A stretch of DNA of 64,000 nucleotides from JBNKFV01 sp050290265 (GCA_050290265.1 JBNKHI010000001.1:62001-126000); one strand, 5' to 3'; shown: positions 42,100 to 51,584, counted from the stretch's first letter. Numbers and translations: made by a program. The notes: generated by a model not told the origin, from the sequence alone.

Positions 42100-43494
42100 T
42101 CAAGCAACATTAAGCTGTTGTACGATGGCATTTAGCTCATCAGACGACGACAGGATATTGCGGATTGTTTCGGCTGCTTGTTCTGGGTCTAGATGCAGCG
42201 CTGTATAAACCTCAGCTGGAACTTCGGCAGTTGGGCCATCACCAAAGCCTTGTTGTGCCAGTAGCCGCTGGGCAACAAACAGCACTTTTGCATATTCCGT
42301 ATATTCACCTTCCTGGTCTGGTGTCTGCTGATATCGCAATGCAGTTACCACTTCTTCCGGCATATTCCACAGTCCCATTAACCAGCTTGCCAATTGTTCC
42401 CGGGTAACGGTAATCAGGTGACGCTCAATAGCTGAGTTATTACAGTGGTTATTCGCTTCCTGGTACTGACAGTATTTTTGAAAATAAGGTGGAAAAACTT
42501 CGGCCAGTATCAGGTAGCCAAAGTTATGTAGTAAACCGGATAGATATGCCATCCCAAAACTAGGTCTGTGTTCCCTCGGAATAGCGGTCACCAGCGCTTC
42601 GACAGCCGCGGCTGTAAAGACTGCTGATTCCCAGTAAGGCGTAATGCCGGAACGAGTATCTTTGGGCATGGCTAGCGATTTACCCAGAGACAGACCGAGT
42701 GCAAGATTGAGCACCATATCGAAACCCAGAACGCGGACGATGGCGTCGTGGATCGATTTGATTTTGCCGGGTGCGGAATAGTATGGCGAAGCTGCCCAGC
42801 TAACGACCTGTGCAGCAAGGCTTGGGTCTGATTCGACAATATTGGCTAGATCACTGATATCTGCATTCGGGTCGACACGCAATTGAATAATGCGTCGCGC
42901 GGTGTCGGGTAGTGGGGGCAGTTCCAGCGTTTCCTCCAGCCGCTGCTGTATTCTCAGCTGGGTAAAATTCTTTACCGCAGAAAAAATTTGTTCTTCGTCG
43001 TTGGCTGTATTGTCTTGTTCGAGCTGACTCAACGGTATAGTGAACTTACCGGTCAATGTGCCATTCAACATTTCTTTAAAGGCCGTCGCCTGCAACGACA
43101 ACAAATGGCCGCGCTGTCCGGAGTCGATAAAGATGTGTTCGTTACGCTCCAGTACTTCCTCATCAACAATTGAAGTAATGCCGTTCATAATCGGCAGTGC
43201 TGGAATGCTGTCTAAATTGTGGCGCTGAAAGAAAGGTTGAAGTTCGCTGGGGTGTATTGCCTGCAATTGGCGTCCCAGGTGACGATTTAATGCATCCAGG
43301 TCAAGCAGGCAATCGCTGGGTATCAATGCCTGCACACGGCCTTGTTCATCTTTTAAAACGATAGCTTTTATGGCGCTGAGGCTTCGCATTCTCTGGCCAA
43401 ATAATAGATCTTTGTCGCCTGCTTCAGAACTGTTAACTTCGTAGCTAATGTTTTTATTATCGAGTAACTGCTTTATTGTAGTTGGCACCGACAC
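42100..43494 (-). CDS. YbaK-like domain / HDOD domain protein
   Basis: The 464-residue protein joins two parts. Residues 1-155 resemble YbaK/ProX aminoacyl-tRNA deacylase-like domains (ISYEVNSSEAGDKDLLFG, AIKAIVLKDEQGRVQALIPSDCLLDLDALNRHLG). Residues about 190-400 form an HDOD domain, a catalytically dead HD-type signalling module (LPPLPDTARRIIQLRVDPNADISDLANIVESDPSLAAQVVSWA, then AIVRVLGFDMVLNLALGLSLG and YLSGLLHNFGYLILAEVFP). Such fusions occur in Pseudomonas-like bacteria, with roles in signalling only guessed. It starts with GTG at 43494, with GGAGG eight bases upstream. Confidence 0.85.
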   Translation of the reverse strand: MSVPTTIKQLLDNKNISYEVNSSEAGDKDLLFGQRMRSLSAIKAIVLKDEQGRVQALIPSDCLLDLDALNRHLGRQLQAIHPSELQPFFQRHNLDSIPALPIMNGITSIVDEEVLERNEHIFIDSGQRGHLLSLQATAFKEMLNGTLTGKFTIPLSQLEQDNTANDEEQIFSAVKNFTQLRIQQRLEETLELPPLPDTARRIIQLRVDPNADISDLANIVESDPSLAAQVVSWAASPYYSAPGKIKSIHDAIVRVLGFDMVLNLALGLSLGKSLAMPKDTRSGITPYWESAVFTAAAVEALVTAIPREHRPSFGMAYLSGLLHNFGYLILAEVFPPYFQKYCQYQEANNHCNNSAIERHLITVTREQLASWLMGLWNMPEEVVTALRYQQTPDQEGEYTEYAKVLFVAQRLLAQQGFGDGPTAEVPAEVYTALHLDPEQAAETIRNILSSSDELNAIVQQLNVA

Positions 43495-43668
43495 TCAGCA
43501 GGCCTCCCTCATGTTTATTTCGGTTTTCGCAACCAGTGTTTCACTGGGTGGGTTGATACATATTGTTTTTGTTAAGTTCAGTTAAGTATCAGCTTACGCT
43601 ATTTAGTTAGGTTAACACTAAGTTTAGATAACATAGGGTTAACCGAAGTAGTTTATCTTTTAACTCAG

Positions 43669-45756
43669 TCACACATTGGCATATTTTTCTTTGGAACCTA
43701 GCCAGCGGGATATTAGGGCGACAGCGTCGTCGGGATATTGAGCCCATAGCTTTGCCGCTTGGTCACGCACGGCCGGCAACAAATACTCATGGCTGTCCAA
43801 GCGTGCAATTTTAAATTGCGCTTCACCAGTCTGCCGTGTACCCAAGACTTCACCTGGGCCACGCAGCCGCAAATCCTCTTCGGCGATTTCAAAACCATTA
43901 TTGGTTTGACGCATAGCTGCCAATCGATCTCTGCCATTCGCAGACAACGGAGAATTGTACAGCAACAAACAATAACTTTGTTGACTACCCCGGCCAACAC
44001 GCCCGCGCAGTTGATGCAGTTGCGCAAGACCTAATCGTTCCGGGTTCTCTATAACCATCAGACTGGCATTGGGAACGTTGACCCCGACCTCTATTACCGT
44101 TGTCGCGACTAGTAAATGAATGGCACCTGCATGAAAGTCGTTCATAACCTGTGCCTTTTCACTGGCCTTTAAGCGACCGTGTACCAAGCCAACCCGAATG
44201 CCGGGTAGTCGCTCACGGAGTTCAGCCGTTGTTGCTTCCGCTGCTTGTGCTTCAAGTGTTTCAGACTCTTCTATCAAGGTGCAGACCCAGTAGGCCTGTT
44301 TGCCGTTTGAGCAGGCCTGTGCGATGCGTTCAATCACCTGCTCGCGCCGGTCATTGCTAATGACCCGGGTTTCTACTGGCGTCCGGCCTGGCGGTAGTTC
44401 ATCAATGATTGATGTGTCCAAATCTGCATATGCGCTCATAGCCAGGGTGCGTGGTATCGGTGTCGCGGTCATGATGAGTTGATGCGGCAGCTTACCTTTG
44501 GCCTTGTGTTGCAACTGTAAACGCTGATGCACCCCGAAGCGGTGCTGCTCATCGATGACGACTAAACCCAGATCAGCAAATTCTATTTCCGCCTGAAATA
44601 ATGCATGAGTGCCAACCACCAGTCGGGCGTCACCACTCAGTATAGCTGCCAGTTGCTGTCGCCGCTCACTGGCTTTTAGGCGCCCGGTTAGAAAAGCAAT
44701 GTTAATTCCCAGTGGGTCAAGCCACTGGGAAAAGGTTTGCCAGTGTTGTTCGGCAAGTATTTCAGTGGGTGCCATAATCGCCGCTTGCTTGCCGCTGCCG
44801 ATAGCAATCAAGGCAGCGAGAGCTGCCACTATGGTTTTTCCACTACCAACATCACCTTGAAGCAAGCGCAGCATAGGCAGTGTTTTGTGCAGGTCAGAAG
44901 TGACCTCTTGAAAAACTTTTTGCTGCGCGCCAGTCAGTGCAAATGGCAGCCGTTGTAACAGTCGGTGGGCCAAATCTGTATCGCTCAGAGCCTCCGCCCC
45001 ATAGGCTTGTAAGCGCTGCCTTTGGCGCAGCAAGCTAACGTTATGGGCGACCAATTCTTCGTAGGCCAGGCGTTCTTGTAATGGGTGTATCCCATCTTGC
45101 AATTGTGCCAAATTGGCGTTGATGGGCGGGTTATGTAAATAACGTAGAGCTTCTTCAAGGCTACAGGCATGGCGTTGGTTGAGAAGCTCTTGGGGAAGTA
45201 GCTCGCGCAAGTTGTAGGGGTTTAGGAGACTCAGTGTTTGTTGGATAAGTCCCCGAATGCGCTGTTGCGTTAAACCCTCTGTGGCGGGATATACGGGCGT
45301 TAACTCCTGCTCCAGTGGTTTGGCGGCACTGTGATCGAGTATTTCTGTTTCCGGGTGATATAGCTCCAGCCCAGCCGCGCCGCGTCTGGTTTCACCGTAA
45401 GCACGCACGGTTGCACCGGTTTCAAACCGAGCTTTTTGGGCTTGGGTAAAATGATAGTAGCGAAGCGTAATCGAGCCGCTTTGATCCTGGAGTTTGCAGG
45501 TCAAGCTGCGGCGCCTGCCGAAACTGACATTGGTCTGTCTAACTTCACCTTCAACCACGACTTGCTGACCGGGTTGCAGAGCGGCCATTGGCGTAATGCG
45601 GGTGCGATCAACATAGCGAAATGGCAAATGAAACAACAGATCCTGCAGCGTAATCAGGCCCAGTTTTTCAAGCTTAAGGGCTAGTTGTTTGCCAACACCT
45701 TTAAGGTGGGTAACCGGCAATTGGTGCAAGGGTGTGGCGGGCAATGCTGCAGTCAT
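43669..45756 (-). CDS. recG: ATP-dependent DNA helicase RecG
   Basis: RecG remodels stalled replication forks and branched recombination intermediates. The 695-residue product (693 in E. coli) has the N-terminal wedge/OB domain (LKGVGKQLALKLEKLGL, LPFRYVDRT). Helicase motif I is LLQGDVGSGKTIVAALAAL, Ia is APTEILAEQH and II is DEQHRFG. Also present are TATPIPRTLAMSAYADLD, VATTVIEVGVNVPNASLMVIE and QLRGRVGRG. oxyR ends 11 bases upstream on the same strand; oxyR-recG is a known pairing in Pseudomonas. Confidence 0.97.
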   Translation of the reverse strand: MTAALPATPLHQLPVTHLKGVGKQLALKLEKLGLITLQDLLFHLPFRYVDRTRITPMAALQPGQQVVVEGEVRQTNVSFGRRRSLTCKLQDQSGSITLRYYHFTQAQKARFETGATVRAYGETRRGAAGLELYHPETEILDHSAAKPLEQELTPVYPATEGLTQQRIRGLIQQTLSLLNPYNLRELLPQELLNQRHACSLEEALRYLHNPPINANLAQLQDGIHPLQERLAYEELVAHNVSLLRQRQRLQAYGAEALSDTDLAHRLLQRLPFALTGAQQKVFQEVTSDLHKTLPMLRLLQGDVGSGKTIVAALAALIAIGSGKQAAIMAPTEILAEQHWQTFSQWLDPLGINIAFLTGRLKASERRQQLAAILSGDARLVVGTHALFQAEIEFADLGLVVIDEQHRFGVHQRLQLQHKAKGKLPHQLIMTATPIPRTLAMSAYADLDTSIIDELPPGRTPVETRVISNDRREQVIERIAQACSNGKQAYWVCTLIEESETLEAQAAEATTAELRERLPGIRVGLVHGRLKASEKAQVMNDFHAGAIHLLVATTVIEVGVNVPNASLMVIENPERLGLAQLHQLRGRVGRGSQQSYCLLLYNSPLSANGRDRLAAMRQTNNGFEIAEEDLRLRGPGEVLGTRQTGEAQFKIARLDSHEYLLPAVRDQAAKLWAQYPDDAVALISRWLGSKEKYANV

Positions 45757-45767
45757 AGCGCGCTTGC

Positions 45768-46694
45768 TTACTTAGTGGCGAGCGGCTGAATATGGCATTG
45801 GTTTATCGCCTGGCGCAGCACATCAATAGCTTTATGGCGAGGAAAACTGGCTCGCCATGCCAGGGCGACAGTGCGCATGGGTGGATTGACAAAGGGGCGT
45901 GTCACCAGAATGTCGTCGGCATAATGTGGGTTGATGGCAGCAGACATGGGCAGGATGGTAATACCCAGTCCTGAGGCTACCATATGCCTTAGGGTTTCCA
46001 GAGAGCTACCTTCTGCGGCGGTATGTATATGGCCGTTGTTACTGTGCTCAATAGTCGGCTGCAAATTGGGAAACGCATTTAACACCTGATCTCGAAAGCA
46101 GTGCCCCTCCCCCAACAAAAGAATGTTGTAGTTGTCCAGATCTTCCTGGGCTATGTGCTTTTTGTTGGTGAGCGGGTGATTTTTCGGCATCAGGACCACA
46201 AACGGTTCGTCGTATATGGTTTGGGTCACCACGTCTGCTTCAGTAAATGGGAGTGCGACAATGATGGCATCAAGCTCACCTTTTCGCAGTCGCTGACGTA
46301 ATTTCGCTGTATAGCCTTCTTCGACGTAAAGTGGCATTTCCGGGGCTAAGGCTTGGAGTTGGGGGATAAAGTGTGGAAACAGGTAAGGGCCTATTGTGAA
46401 AATAGCGCCAACTTGCAAGGGGCTGCTGAGTTGGTCTTTACCTGCACTGGCAATGTCTTTAATGGCGGCAGTTTGTTCCAGCACCAGTTGCGCTTGTTTG
46501 ACAATACGCTCGCCCAGCGGCGTTGGCTGCACGCGAGTTTTCGAGCGTTCAAATAACGCAATGCCGAGCTCATCTTCGAGCTTTTTGACAGCAATGCTCA
46601 GGGTGGGTTGGGAGACGAAGCAGCGTTCAGCTGCTCGCCCAAAATGCTGTTCCTGGGCCAGAGTAACAATGTACCGCAATTCGGTTAGGGTCAT
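45768..46694 (-). CDS. oxyR: OxyR-type LysR-family regulator with Cys199 but no Cys208
   Basis: OxyR senses hydrogen peroxide by forming a Cys199-Cys208 disulfide and then activates peroxide-defence genes. The 308-residue product has the LysR HTH (FGRAAERCFVSQPTLSIAVKKLEDELGIALFERS, about residues 18-51). The core sensing segment is LLLGEGHCFRDQ, with Cys exactly at residue 199 (codon 46098-46100). The resolving position 208 is Phe (codon 46071-46073, TTT), where E. coli and Pseudomonas have Cys. The next segment, SSLETLRHMVASGLGITILP, is conserved as in functional OxyR. The other Cys residues (25 and one near the C-terminus) are not at a known resolving place. The operon with recG supports the OxyR identity. 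Confidence 0.93.
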   Translation of the reverse strand: MTLTELRYIVTLAQEQHFGRAAERCFVSQPTLSIAVKKLEDELGIALFERSKTRVQPTPLGERIVKQAQLVLEQTAAIKDIASAGKDQLSSPLQVGAIFTIGPYLFPHFIPQLQALAPEMPLYVEEGYTAKLRQRLRKGELDAIIVALPFTEADVVTQTIYDEPFVVLMPKNHPLTNKKHIAQEDLDNYNILLLGEGHCFRDQVLNAFPNLQPTIEHSNNGHIHTAAEGSSLETLRHMVASGLGITILPMSAAINPHYADDILVTRPFVNPPMRTVALAWRASFPRHKAIDVLRQAINQCHIQPLATK

Positions 46695-46765
46695 GGTGCC
46701 TGTCTGTCGTTAGAAAGTTATCTATGTTTACCATTGACCAGCCATGGCAGGCTGGCATGATGAGC

Positions 46766-46795
46766 GCAATTTGGGTGCTATTTACTGCAATTTGG
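46766..46795. repeat. Two GCAATTTGG direct repeats 21 bases apart
   Basis: GCAATTTGG occurs at 46766-46774 and again at 46787-46795, two helical turns apart, in the oxyR/SDR divergent gap. The arrangement could serve a regulator that binds direct repeats on one DNA face. No known consensus is matched. Confidence 0.4.
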
Positions 46796-46897
46796 CTAGG
46801 AGTTTATCAGAAAAACTCCGCCGTCGGATTGATCAAATTCATTGTGTTGTGTGGTAAGCGCTAGTCAGGCTTTAAGTTGGCAAAATAAGGTAACAAG

Positions 46898-47746
46898 ATG
46901 GCAGAAAAAATACGTATTGGTCTTCTGGGATGTGGCGATATTGGCTGCCGTCTATGGCAGAGCTTGCCGCAACCCCCTTTTTCTGTGTTTGGGTTCCGGC
47001 GGAATATCGCTGCCCTGCCCGAGGGGTTGACCGGTGTAGCGGGCGATCTTACCCGGTTGGCCGATGTTCGCACTGCGTTGCAAAACCCAACAGATATTTT
47101 GGTACTAACCTTTACGCCAACCCAGCGTAATGATGAAGGCTATCGCCAAGGTTACCTATTGGCGATGGAGAACGTGTTAAAGGGTTTGCAGGATAATACA
47201 TCTTCGCCTTTTGTAATATTGGTATCCAGCTCCCGTGTTTATGGCGAAGCAGATGGTCAATGGGTTGATGAGCAGACCCCGGCCGAGCCGCAGGATTTGG
47301 CCGGTAGTTACCTGTTACAAATGGAAGACGCATTGCGCGCTTCTGGCTTAAGGCATGTCGTTGTGCGGTGTTCGGGGATATACGGTGCTCAGCGGCAGTA
47401 CCTGCTAAAACAGTTTCTGGCCGGCAAGCCGCAGCCGAAGAGTTATGCGAATCGTATTCATATCGATGATGTGGTACAGCTATTGGCATGGATTATTGAT
47501 AAACATTTGGCCGGTCAAGTACTGCCAAACGTGTTATTGGCGGTGGATTCGGCTCCGGTAGCGTTAACAGCGATGCAAGAATGGTTTGCTGAAACACTTG
47601 GTATCGCAGTGCCTTCCGCCTTGCTGGAAAAGCGTGCACACAAACGTTGCAGTAATGCCTTGCTGACACACTTGGGGTACGAATTTAAATATCCCACTTA
47701 CCGTGAGGGTTACGGTGCAATCTTGCGGGACGAGGGGCTTTTATAA
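46898..47746 (+). CDS. NAD(P)-binding SDR/epimerase-like protein (YeeZ-like)
   Basis: The 282-residue product is an extended-SDR-type protein with an N-terminal dinucleotide-binding loop, IGLLGCGDIGCRLWQSL. Central blocks are VILVSSSRVYGEADGQWVDEQTPAEP and VVRCSGIYGAQR, followed by NRIHIDDVVQLLAWII. The classical YxxxK is not clear: the region after the Ser gives SYLLQMED, so Tyr is followed by Gln-Met-Glu rather than Lys at +4. Catalytic activity is therefore uncertain. The overall pattern is like E. coli YeeZ. It is divergent from oxyR (203 bases apart) and convergent with ridA. Confidence 0.82.
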   Translation: MAEKIRIGLLGCGDIGCRLWQSLPQPPFSVFGFRRNIAALPEGLTGVAGDLTRLADVRTALQNPTDILVLTFTPTQRNDEGYRQGYLLAMENVLKGLQDNTSSPFVILVSSSRVYGEADGQWVDEQTPAEPQDLAGSYLLQMEDALRASGLRHVVVRCSGIYGAQRQYLLKQFLAGKPQPKSYANRIHIDDVVQLLAWIIDKHLAGQVLPNVLLAVDSAPVALTAMQEWFAETLGIAVPSALLEKRAHKRCSNALLTHLGYEFKYPTYREGYGAILRDEGLL

Positions 47747-47798
47747 CATGGTGGGATGCTTGGCGCGGTTTGGAAAACCGCACCAAGCCTGGGTCAGG

Positions 47799-48182
47799 TT
47801 AGATAACCATGACACCGTCGGCTTCTATCAATGATGCTTTGGGTAATTCACTGATACCGATCGCTGCACGGGCTGGATAAGGCTCGCTAAAATATTGCGC
47901 CATGACTTCGTTCACTACCGGAAAATTACCGAGGTCTGTGAGGTAAATGTTCAGTTTGACGATATCTTGCAGGTCGCCATTAGCGGCCTGGCAAACTGCG
48001 CGTAGATTTTTGAATACCTGATGTGCCTGCTCAGCAAAATCATCACCCACCAATGTCATGGTCTCTGGCACTAAGGGTATTTGTCCAGAGAGATAGACAG
48101 TGTTATTGACTTTTACCGCCTGGGAATAAGTACCGATGGCCGCAGGAGCATTGTCGGAGTGAATGGTGGCCTTATTGGTCAT
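47799..48182 (-). CDS. ridA: 2-iminobutanoate/2-iminopropanoate deaminase RidA
   Basis: RidA hydrolyses reactive enamine and imine intermediates made by PLP-dependent enzymes. The 127-residue product matches the family length. It has the conserved GTYSQAVKVNNTVYLSGQIPL, the key Arg105 in PARAAIGISELPK and the terminal Glu in LIEADGVMVI. It follows spoT by 60 bases on the same strand, as in Pseudomonas. Confidence 0.96.
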   Translation of the reverse strand: MTNKATIHSDNAPAAIGTYSQAVKVNNTVYLSGQIPLVPETMTLVGDDFAEQAHQVFKNLRAVCQAANGDLQDIVKLNIYLTDLGNFPVVNEVMAQYFSEPYPARAAIGISELPKASLIEADGVMVI

Positions 48183-48242
48183 AGGAAAATCCTGTAATAC
48201 ATTGTTTGAGCGTTGCTGTTAAGGACAGGTCGGCTGGGTTAA

Positions 48243-50354
48243 TTAATTTTTGCTGCGGGTGACTTTTTGCACCAGCCGCAGACTACGGATACGTTTGATA
48301 ATTTGTGCCAGATGGATACGACTGCGCACGCCAATACACAACTTTATCGTGCTATTGTGTTCATCGCGCTCATCTACCTGAACCTGCTCGATCCCGGCAT
48401 TCTCTTCAGAAATTCGGGTGACCAGACTGGCAATAATTCCGGGTGCCGATTCTACCAGTACATTGATATTTACCAAAAACTCGCCGGTAACATTTGGCGC
48501 CCAGTGCACATTGCTGACTTTGTCCGGGTTGCTGCGCAGCATGTCGTGAATATTTTTACAGTTAGCTTGATGGATTACCAAGCCTTTGCCGGAGCTGATG
48601 TGACCAATAATGGGGTCGCCGGGAATGGGGCGGCAGCAGCGTGCGAAATTAATCATCAATCCTTCTGTGGAATCAATGGTCAATGGCGAGAAAATCGGAT
48701 TACTTTCTTCCAGATCGTCATGCTGACTCAGCAGTCTGGCCACGGAGCGAGGTGAACGTTTTCCCATGCCCACTTCTTCCAGCAGTGAATCCAGAGATTC
48801 CAGCCCCGTGTGCTGAAGTAGTTCTTCCACTTGATCCTGTTTTAGGTTTTCGACACTGGTACTCAGTTGTGTCAGTGTTTGATTGAGCATACGGTGGCCC
48901 AAATCAATAGATTGATGGTGTCGCTGATTTTTCAAGAAGTGGCGAATGGCGCTGCGCGCTTTACCAGTCACCACAAAATTCATCCAGTGTGGGTTTGGTT
49001 GGGCGTCCTCACTGGTAATAATCGTGACTCGCTCACCGTTATGTAAAGGCTGTGATAATGGGGATAGGCGATTATTCACCCGGCAGGCGATACAGGTGTT
49101 GCCCACATCGGTATGCACCGCATAAGCGAAATCCACGGCAGTCGAGCCGGCGGGCAGCTCAACGATCTTACCTTTGGGGGTGAAGACGTAGACTTCATCT
49201 GGAAAGAGGTCAATTTTAACGTTTTCCACAAACTCCAGTGAGTCGCCGGCTTGTTTACGTAATTCCAGCAGACCCTGAATCCATTGGCGCGCCCTGCCCT
49301 GCCCGCCACGCAGAGACTCTTCGTCAGCCTTGTAAAGCCAGTGCGCGGCTATGCCGTAGTTGGCCATTTTGTCCATTTCGCGGGTGCGGATCTGCACTTC
49401 CATGGGGTAGCCGTGGGGGCCGATAACGATGGTGTGTAATGACTGGTAGCCATTGACTTTAGGTATTGCGATGTAGTCCTTAAAAGCACTGACATTGGGT
49501 TTGTAGAGGTTGTGAATAACACCCAGTGCGCGATAACAGGTATCGACATCATCGACAATAACCCGAAACGCAAAAACATCGGTAATGTCGCGAAACGAGC
49601 GCCGTTTGGTCATTTTCTTATAGATGCTGTAAAGATGCTTTTCGCGACCAGCAACGCTACAGTTTTCCAGCCCGACTTTTTTCATGCGCGATTCAATGGT
49701 CGCGGTAATTTTCTCTACCAGCTCTTTGCGATTGCCACGCACGGATTGCATGGCTGCATGCAGGCGCTGACTGCGCAGCGGATACACTGCTGCAAAACAG
49801 CGGTTTTCGAATTCGAGACGAATATCGTTCATCCCTAAGCGGTGTGCAATGGGCGCGTAGATTTCCAGGGTTTGCTTGGCGATGCGACGTTTCTTTTCCG
49901 GAGGCATTGAGCCCAGGGTACGCATGTTGTGCAACCGATCAGCCAGCTTCACCATAATGACGCGGATATCGCGAGCCATGGCCATGGCCATTTTTTGGAA
50001 GTTCTCGGCTTCTTTTTCTGCTTGAGAATCAAAGTCGATTTGGGTCAGCTTACTGACACCATCCACCAGGTCCGCCACCACATCGCCAAATTGTTCTGCC
50101 AAAGCGCGTTTGCTAATGCCGGTATCTTCAATTACGTCATGGAGCATAGCTGCCATGAGGCTTTGATGATCCATATGCATGTTGGCCAGCACGCTGGCGA
50201 CTTCCAGGGGGTGGGTAATATAAGCTTCGCCGCTGCGGCGCAATTGCCCGTCATGGGCTTGCTCGGCGTAATAATAGGCACGCTTTACCAGCGTAATCTG
50301 GTGGGGTTCCAGATAGGAAGAGATACGTTGCGAAAGCACATCAATGGTGGACAA
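48243..50354 (-). CDS. spoT: Bifunctional (p)ppGpp synthetase/hydrolase SpoT
   Basis: SpoT controls the alarmone level of the stringent response. The 703-residue product (702 in E. coli) has the HD hydrolase domain with His72-Asp73 in AAMLHDVIEDTG and KLADRLHNMRTL. The synthetase domain follows (KHLYSIYKKMTKR, DVFAFRVIVDD, GYQSLHTIVIGPHGYPMEVQIRTREMD), then the TGS domain (DEVYVFTPKGKIVELPAGSTAVDFAYAVHTDVG) and a Cys/His zinc-finger-like region (ARCCRPIPGD). It ends in an ACT domain. The intact HYD motif fits SpoT rather than RelA. Antisense frames of up to 174 residues here are shadows. Confidence 0.97.
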   Translation of the reverse strand: MSTIDVLSQRISSYLEPHQITLVKRAYYYAEQAHDGQLRRSGEAYITHPLEVASVLANMHMDHQSLMAAMLHDVIEDTGISKRALAEQFGDVVADLVDGVSKLTQIDFDSQAEKEAENFQKMAMAMARDIRVIMVKLADRLHNMRTLGSMPPEKKRRIAKQTLEIYAPIAHRLGMNDIRLEFENRCFAAVYPLRSQRLHAAMQSVRGNRKELVEKITATIESRMKKVGLENCSVAGREKHLYSIYKKMTKRRSFRDITDVFAFRVIVDDVDTCYRALGVIHNLYKPNVSAFKDYIAIPKVNGYQSLHTIVIGPHGYPMEVQIRTREMDKMANYGIAAHWLYKADEESLRGGQGRARQWIQGLLELRKQAGDSLEFVENVKIDLFPDEVYVFTPKGKIVELPAGSTAVDFAYAVHTDVGNTCIACRVNNRLSPLSQPLHNGERVTIITSEDAQPNPHWMNFVVTGKARSAIRHFLKNQRHHQSIDLGHRMLNQTLTQLSTSVENLKQDQVEELLQHTGLESLDSLLEEVGMGKRSPRSVARLLSQHDDLEESNPIFSPLTIDSTEGLMINFARCCRPIPGDPIIGHISSGKGLVIHQANCKNIHDMLRSNPDKVSNVHWAPNVTGEFLVNINVLVESAPGIIASLVTRISEENAGIEQVQVDERDEHNSTIKLCIGVRSRIHLAQIIKRIRSLRLVQKVTRSKN

Positions 50355-50460
50355 AACCGCTCCTCTTATCCGGCAAATCTATCGGATGCTACAACGCACT
50401 GTCCACTACTCTGGCGAGCGTTGGGCAGTGCGCATTTATTGTTAGAGGTGTGAGCGGTAG

Positions 50461-50718
50461 TTATTCTGCGCCGTCCAGTTGCAAGGCAACAGACAATTCT
50501 TCCTCGGGCTCTTCTTCTGGCTGAGAAAGAATACTGGCATCTATCAGGCCCTCTTCGATTTCTCGCAGAGCAATTACTGTAGGCTTGTCATTTTCTTCGG
50601 GAACCAGTGGTGATTTGCCGCCAACCGCTAATTGACGAGCGCGCTTGCTGCCAACAATCACAAGTTCAAATCTGTTGTCTACGTGGTCAAGACAATCTTC
50701 AACAGTAATACGAGCCAT
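50461..50718 (-). CDS. rpoZ: RNA polymerase omega subunit RpoZ
   Basis: Omega assists RNA polymerase assembly and forms one ppGpp site with beta'. The 85-residue product starts MARITVEDCLDHVDNRFELVIVGSKRARQL and continues with KPTVIALREIEEGLI, as in the family. It ends in an acidic Glu-rich tail. It sits between gmk and spoT, the usual order. Confidence 0.96.
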   Translation of the reverse strand: MARITVEDCLDHVDNRFELVIVGSKRARQLAVGGKSPLVPEENDKPTVIALREIEEGLIDASILSQPEEEPEEELSVALQLDGAE

Positions 50719-50969
50719 AAATACATTCCGGGTAGAGGTTTACTAACTGTGTTGCACTCAAGCGAGCAGCAACAGTACCGCACACAACCGTCCTAGTAAG
50801 TCCGTTAACGCTAGTCTTGGACTTAATAAAGCCAGAATAACCTGTAGCCTATAGCAAAATCAGGTTTTGGCAAATGCGAATATTTATCGAATATCGATAG
50901 AATACGTGCAAAGAGTAGCCAAATGTGTGCGAATTTTAAAGAGTCGGCCAGTGTACGCAAATCAACCAA

Positions 50970-51584
50970 TTACGACAATAGGTTACGCAATAAATCTTGA
51001 TTGCGTATTTGCTGCTGGGTGATGTGAACGCGTTGGCTTAAGAGCACGGCTTTCAGTTCCGCCAGGGCATTATCAAAGTCATCATTGATAATCAGGAAAT
51101 CGGCCTCCACGAAATGAGACATTTCACTCATGGCTTCAGCCATGCGTGCATCAATAACTTCTACAGGATCTTGACCGCGGCCGGTAAGCCGTTCGCGCAA
51201 TGCCTCTTTGGAGGGCGGAAGAATAAAAATAGAGACTGTATCTGGTAATTGTCGACGAATTTGGGCTGCGCCCTGCCAATCAATCTCCAAGATCACATCG
51301 ATATCTTTAGCCAGCGTTTCTTCCACCCAGGCTGAAGAGGTCCCGTACCAGTTGCCAAAAACTTCAGCATGCTCCAGAAAGGCATTCTCCTGCAGCATAG
51401 ACATGAATTGCTCTTTGGTTACAAAGTGGTAATTAACACCGTCCTCTTCTTGTGGACGCATAGCTCGTGTCGTGTGAGACACGGATACTTGCACACCAGC
51501 GGTGGAATTAATTAATGCTGCTACCAAGCTGGTTTTGCCCGCACCAGATGGAGCGGAGACGGTGTAAAGCGTACCGCGACTCAT
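50970..51584 (-). CDS. gmk: Guanylate kinase
   Basis: Gmk phosphorylates GMP to GDP. The 204-residue product (207 in E. coli) has the P-loop SAPSGAGKTSLV (about residues 10-21), the GMP-binding SHTTRAMRPQEEDGVNYHFV, ENAFLEHAEVFGNWYGT and Walker B-like DVILEIDWQGA. It precedes rpoZ and spoT on the same strand, with a 251-base gap to rpoZ, so rpoZ-spoT may have an additional promoter. Confidence 0.97.
   Translation of the reverse strand: MSRGTLYTVSAPSGAGKTSLVAALINSTAGVQVSVSHTTRAMRPQEEDGVNYHFVTKEQFMSMLQENAFLEHAEVFGNWYGTSSAWVEETLAKDIDVILEIDWQGAAQIRRQLPDTVSIFILPPSKEALRERLTGRGQDPVEVIDARMAEAMSEMSHFVEADFLIINDDFDNALAELKAVLLSQRVHITQQQIRNQDLLRNLLS

Noticed and set aside
49929..50453. 174-residue frame antisense to spoT
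   Set aside because: His- and Gln-rich translation without motifs, inside the conserved HD domain of spoT.
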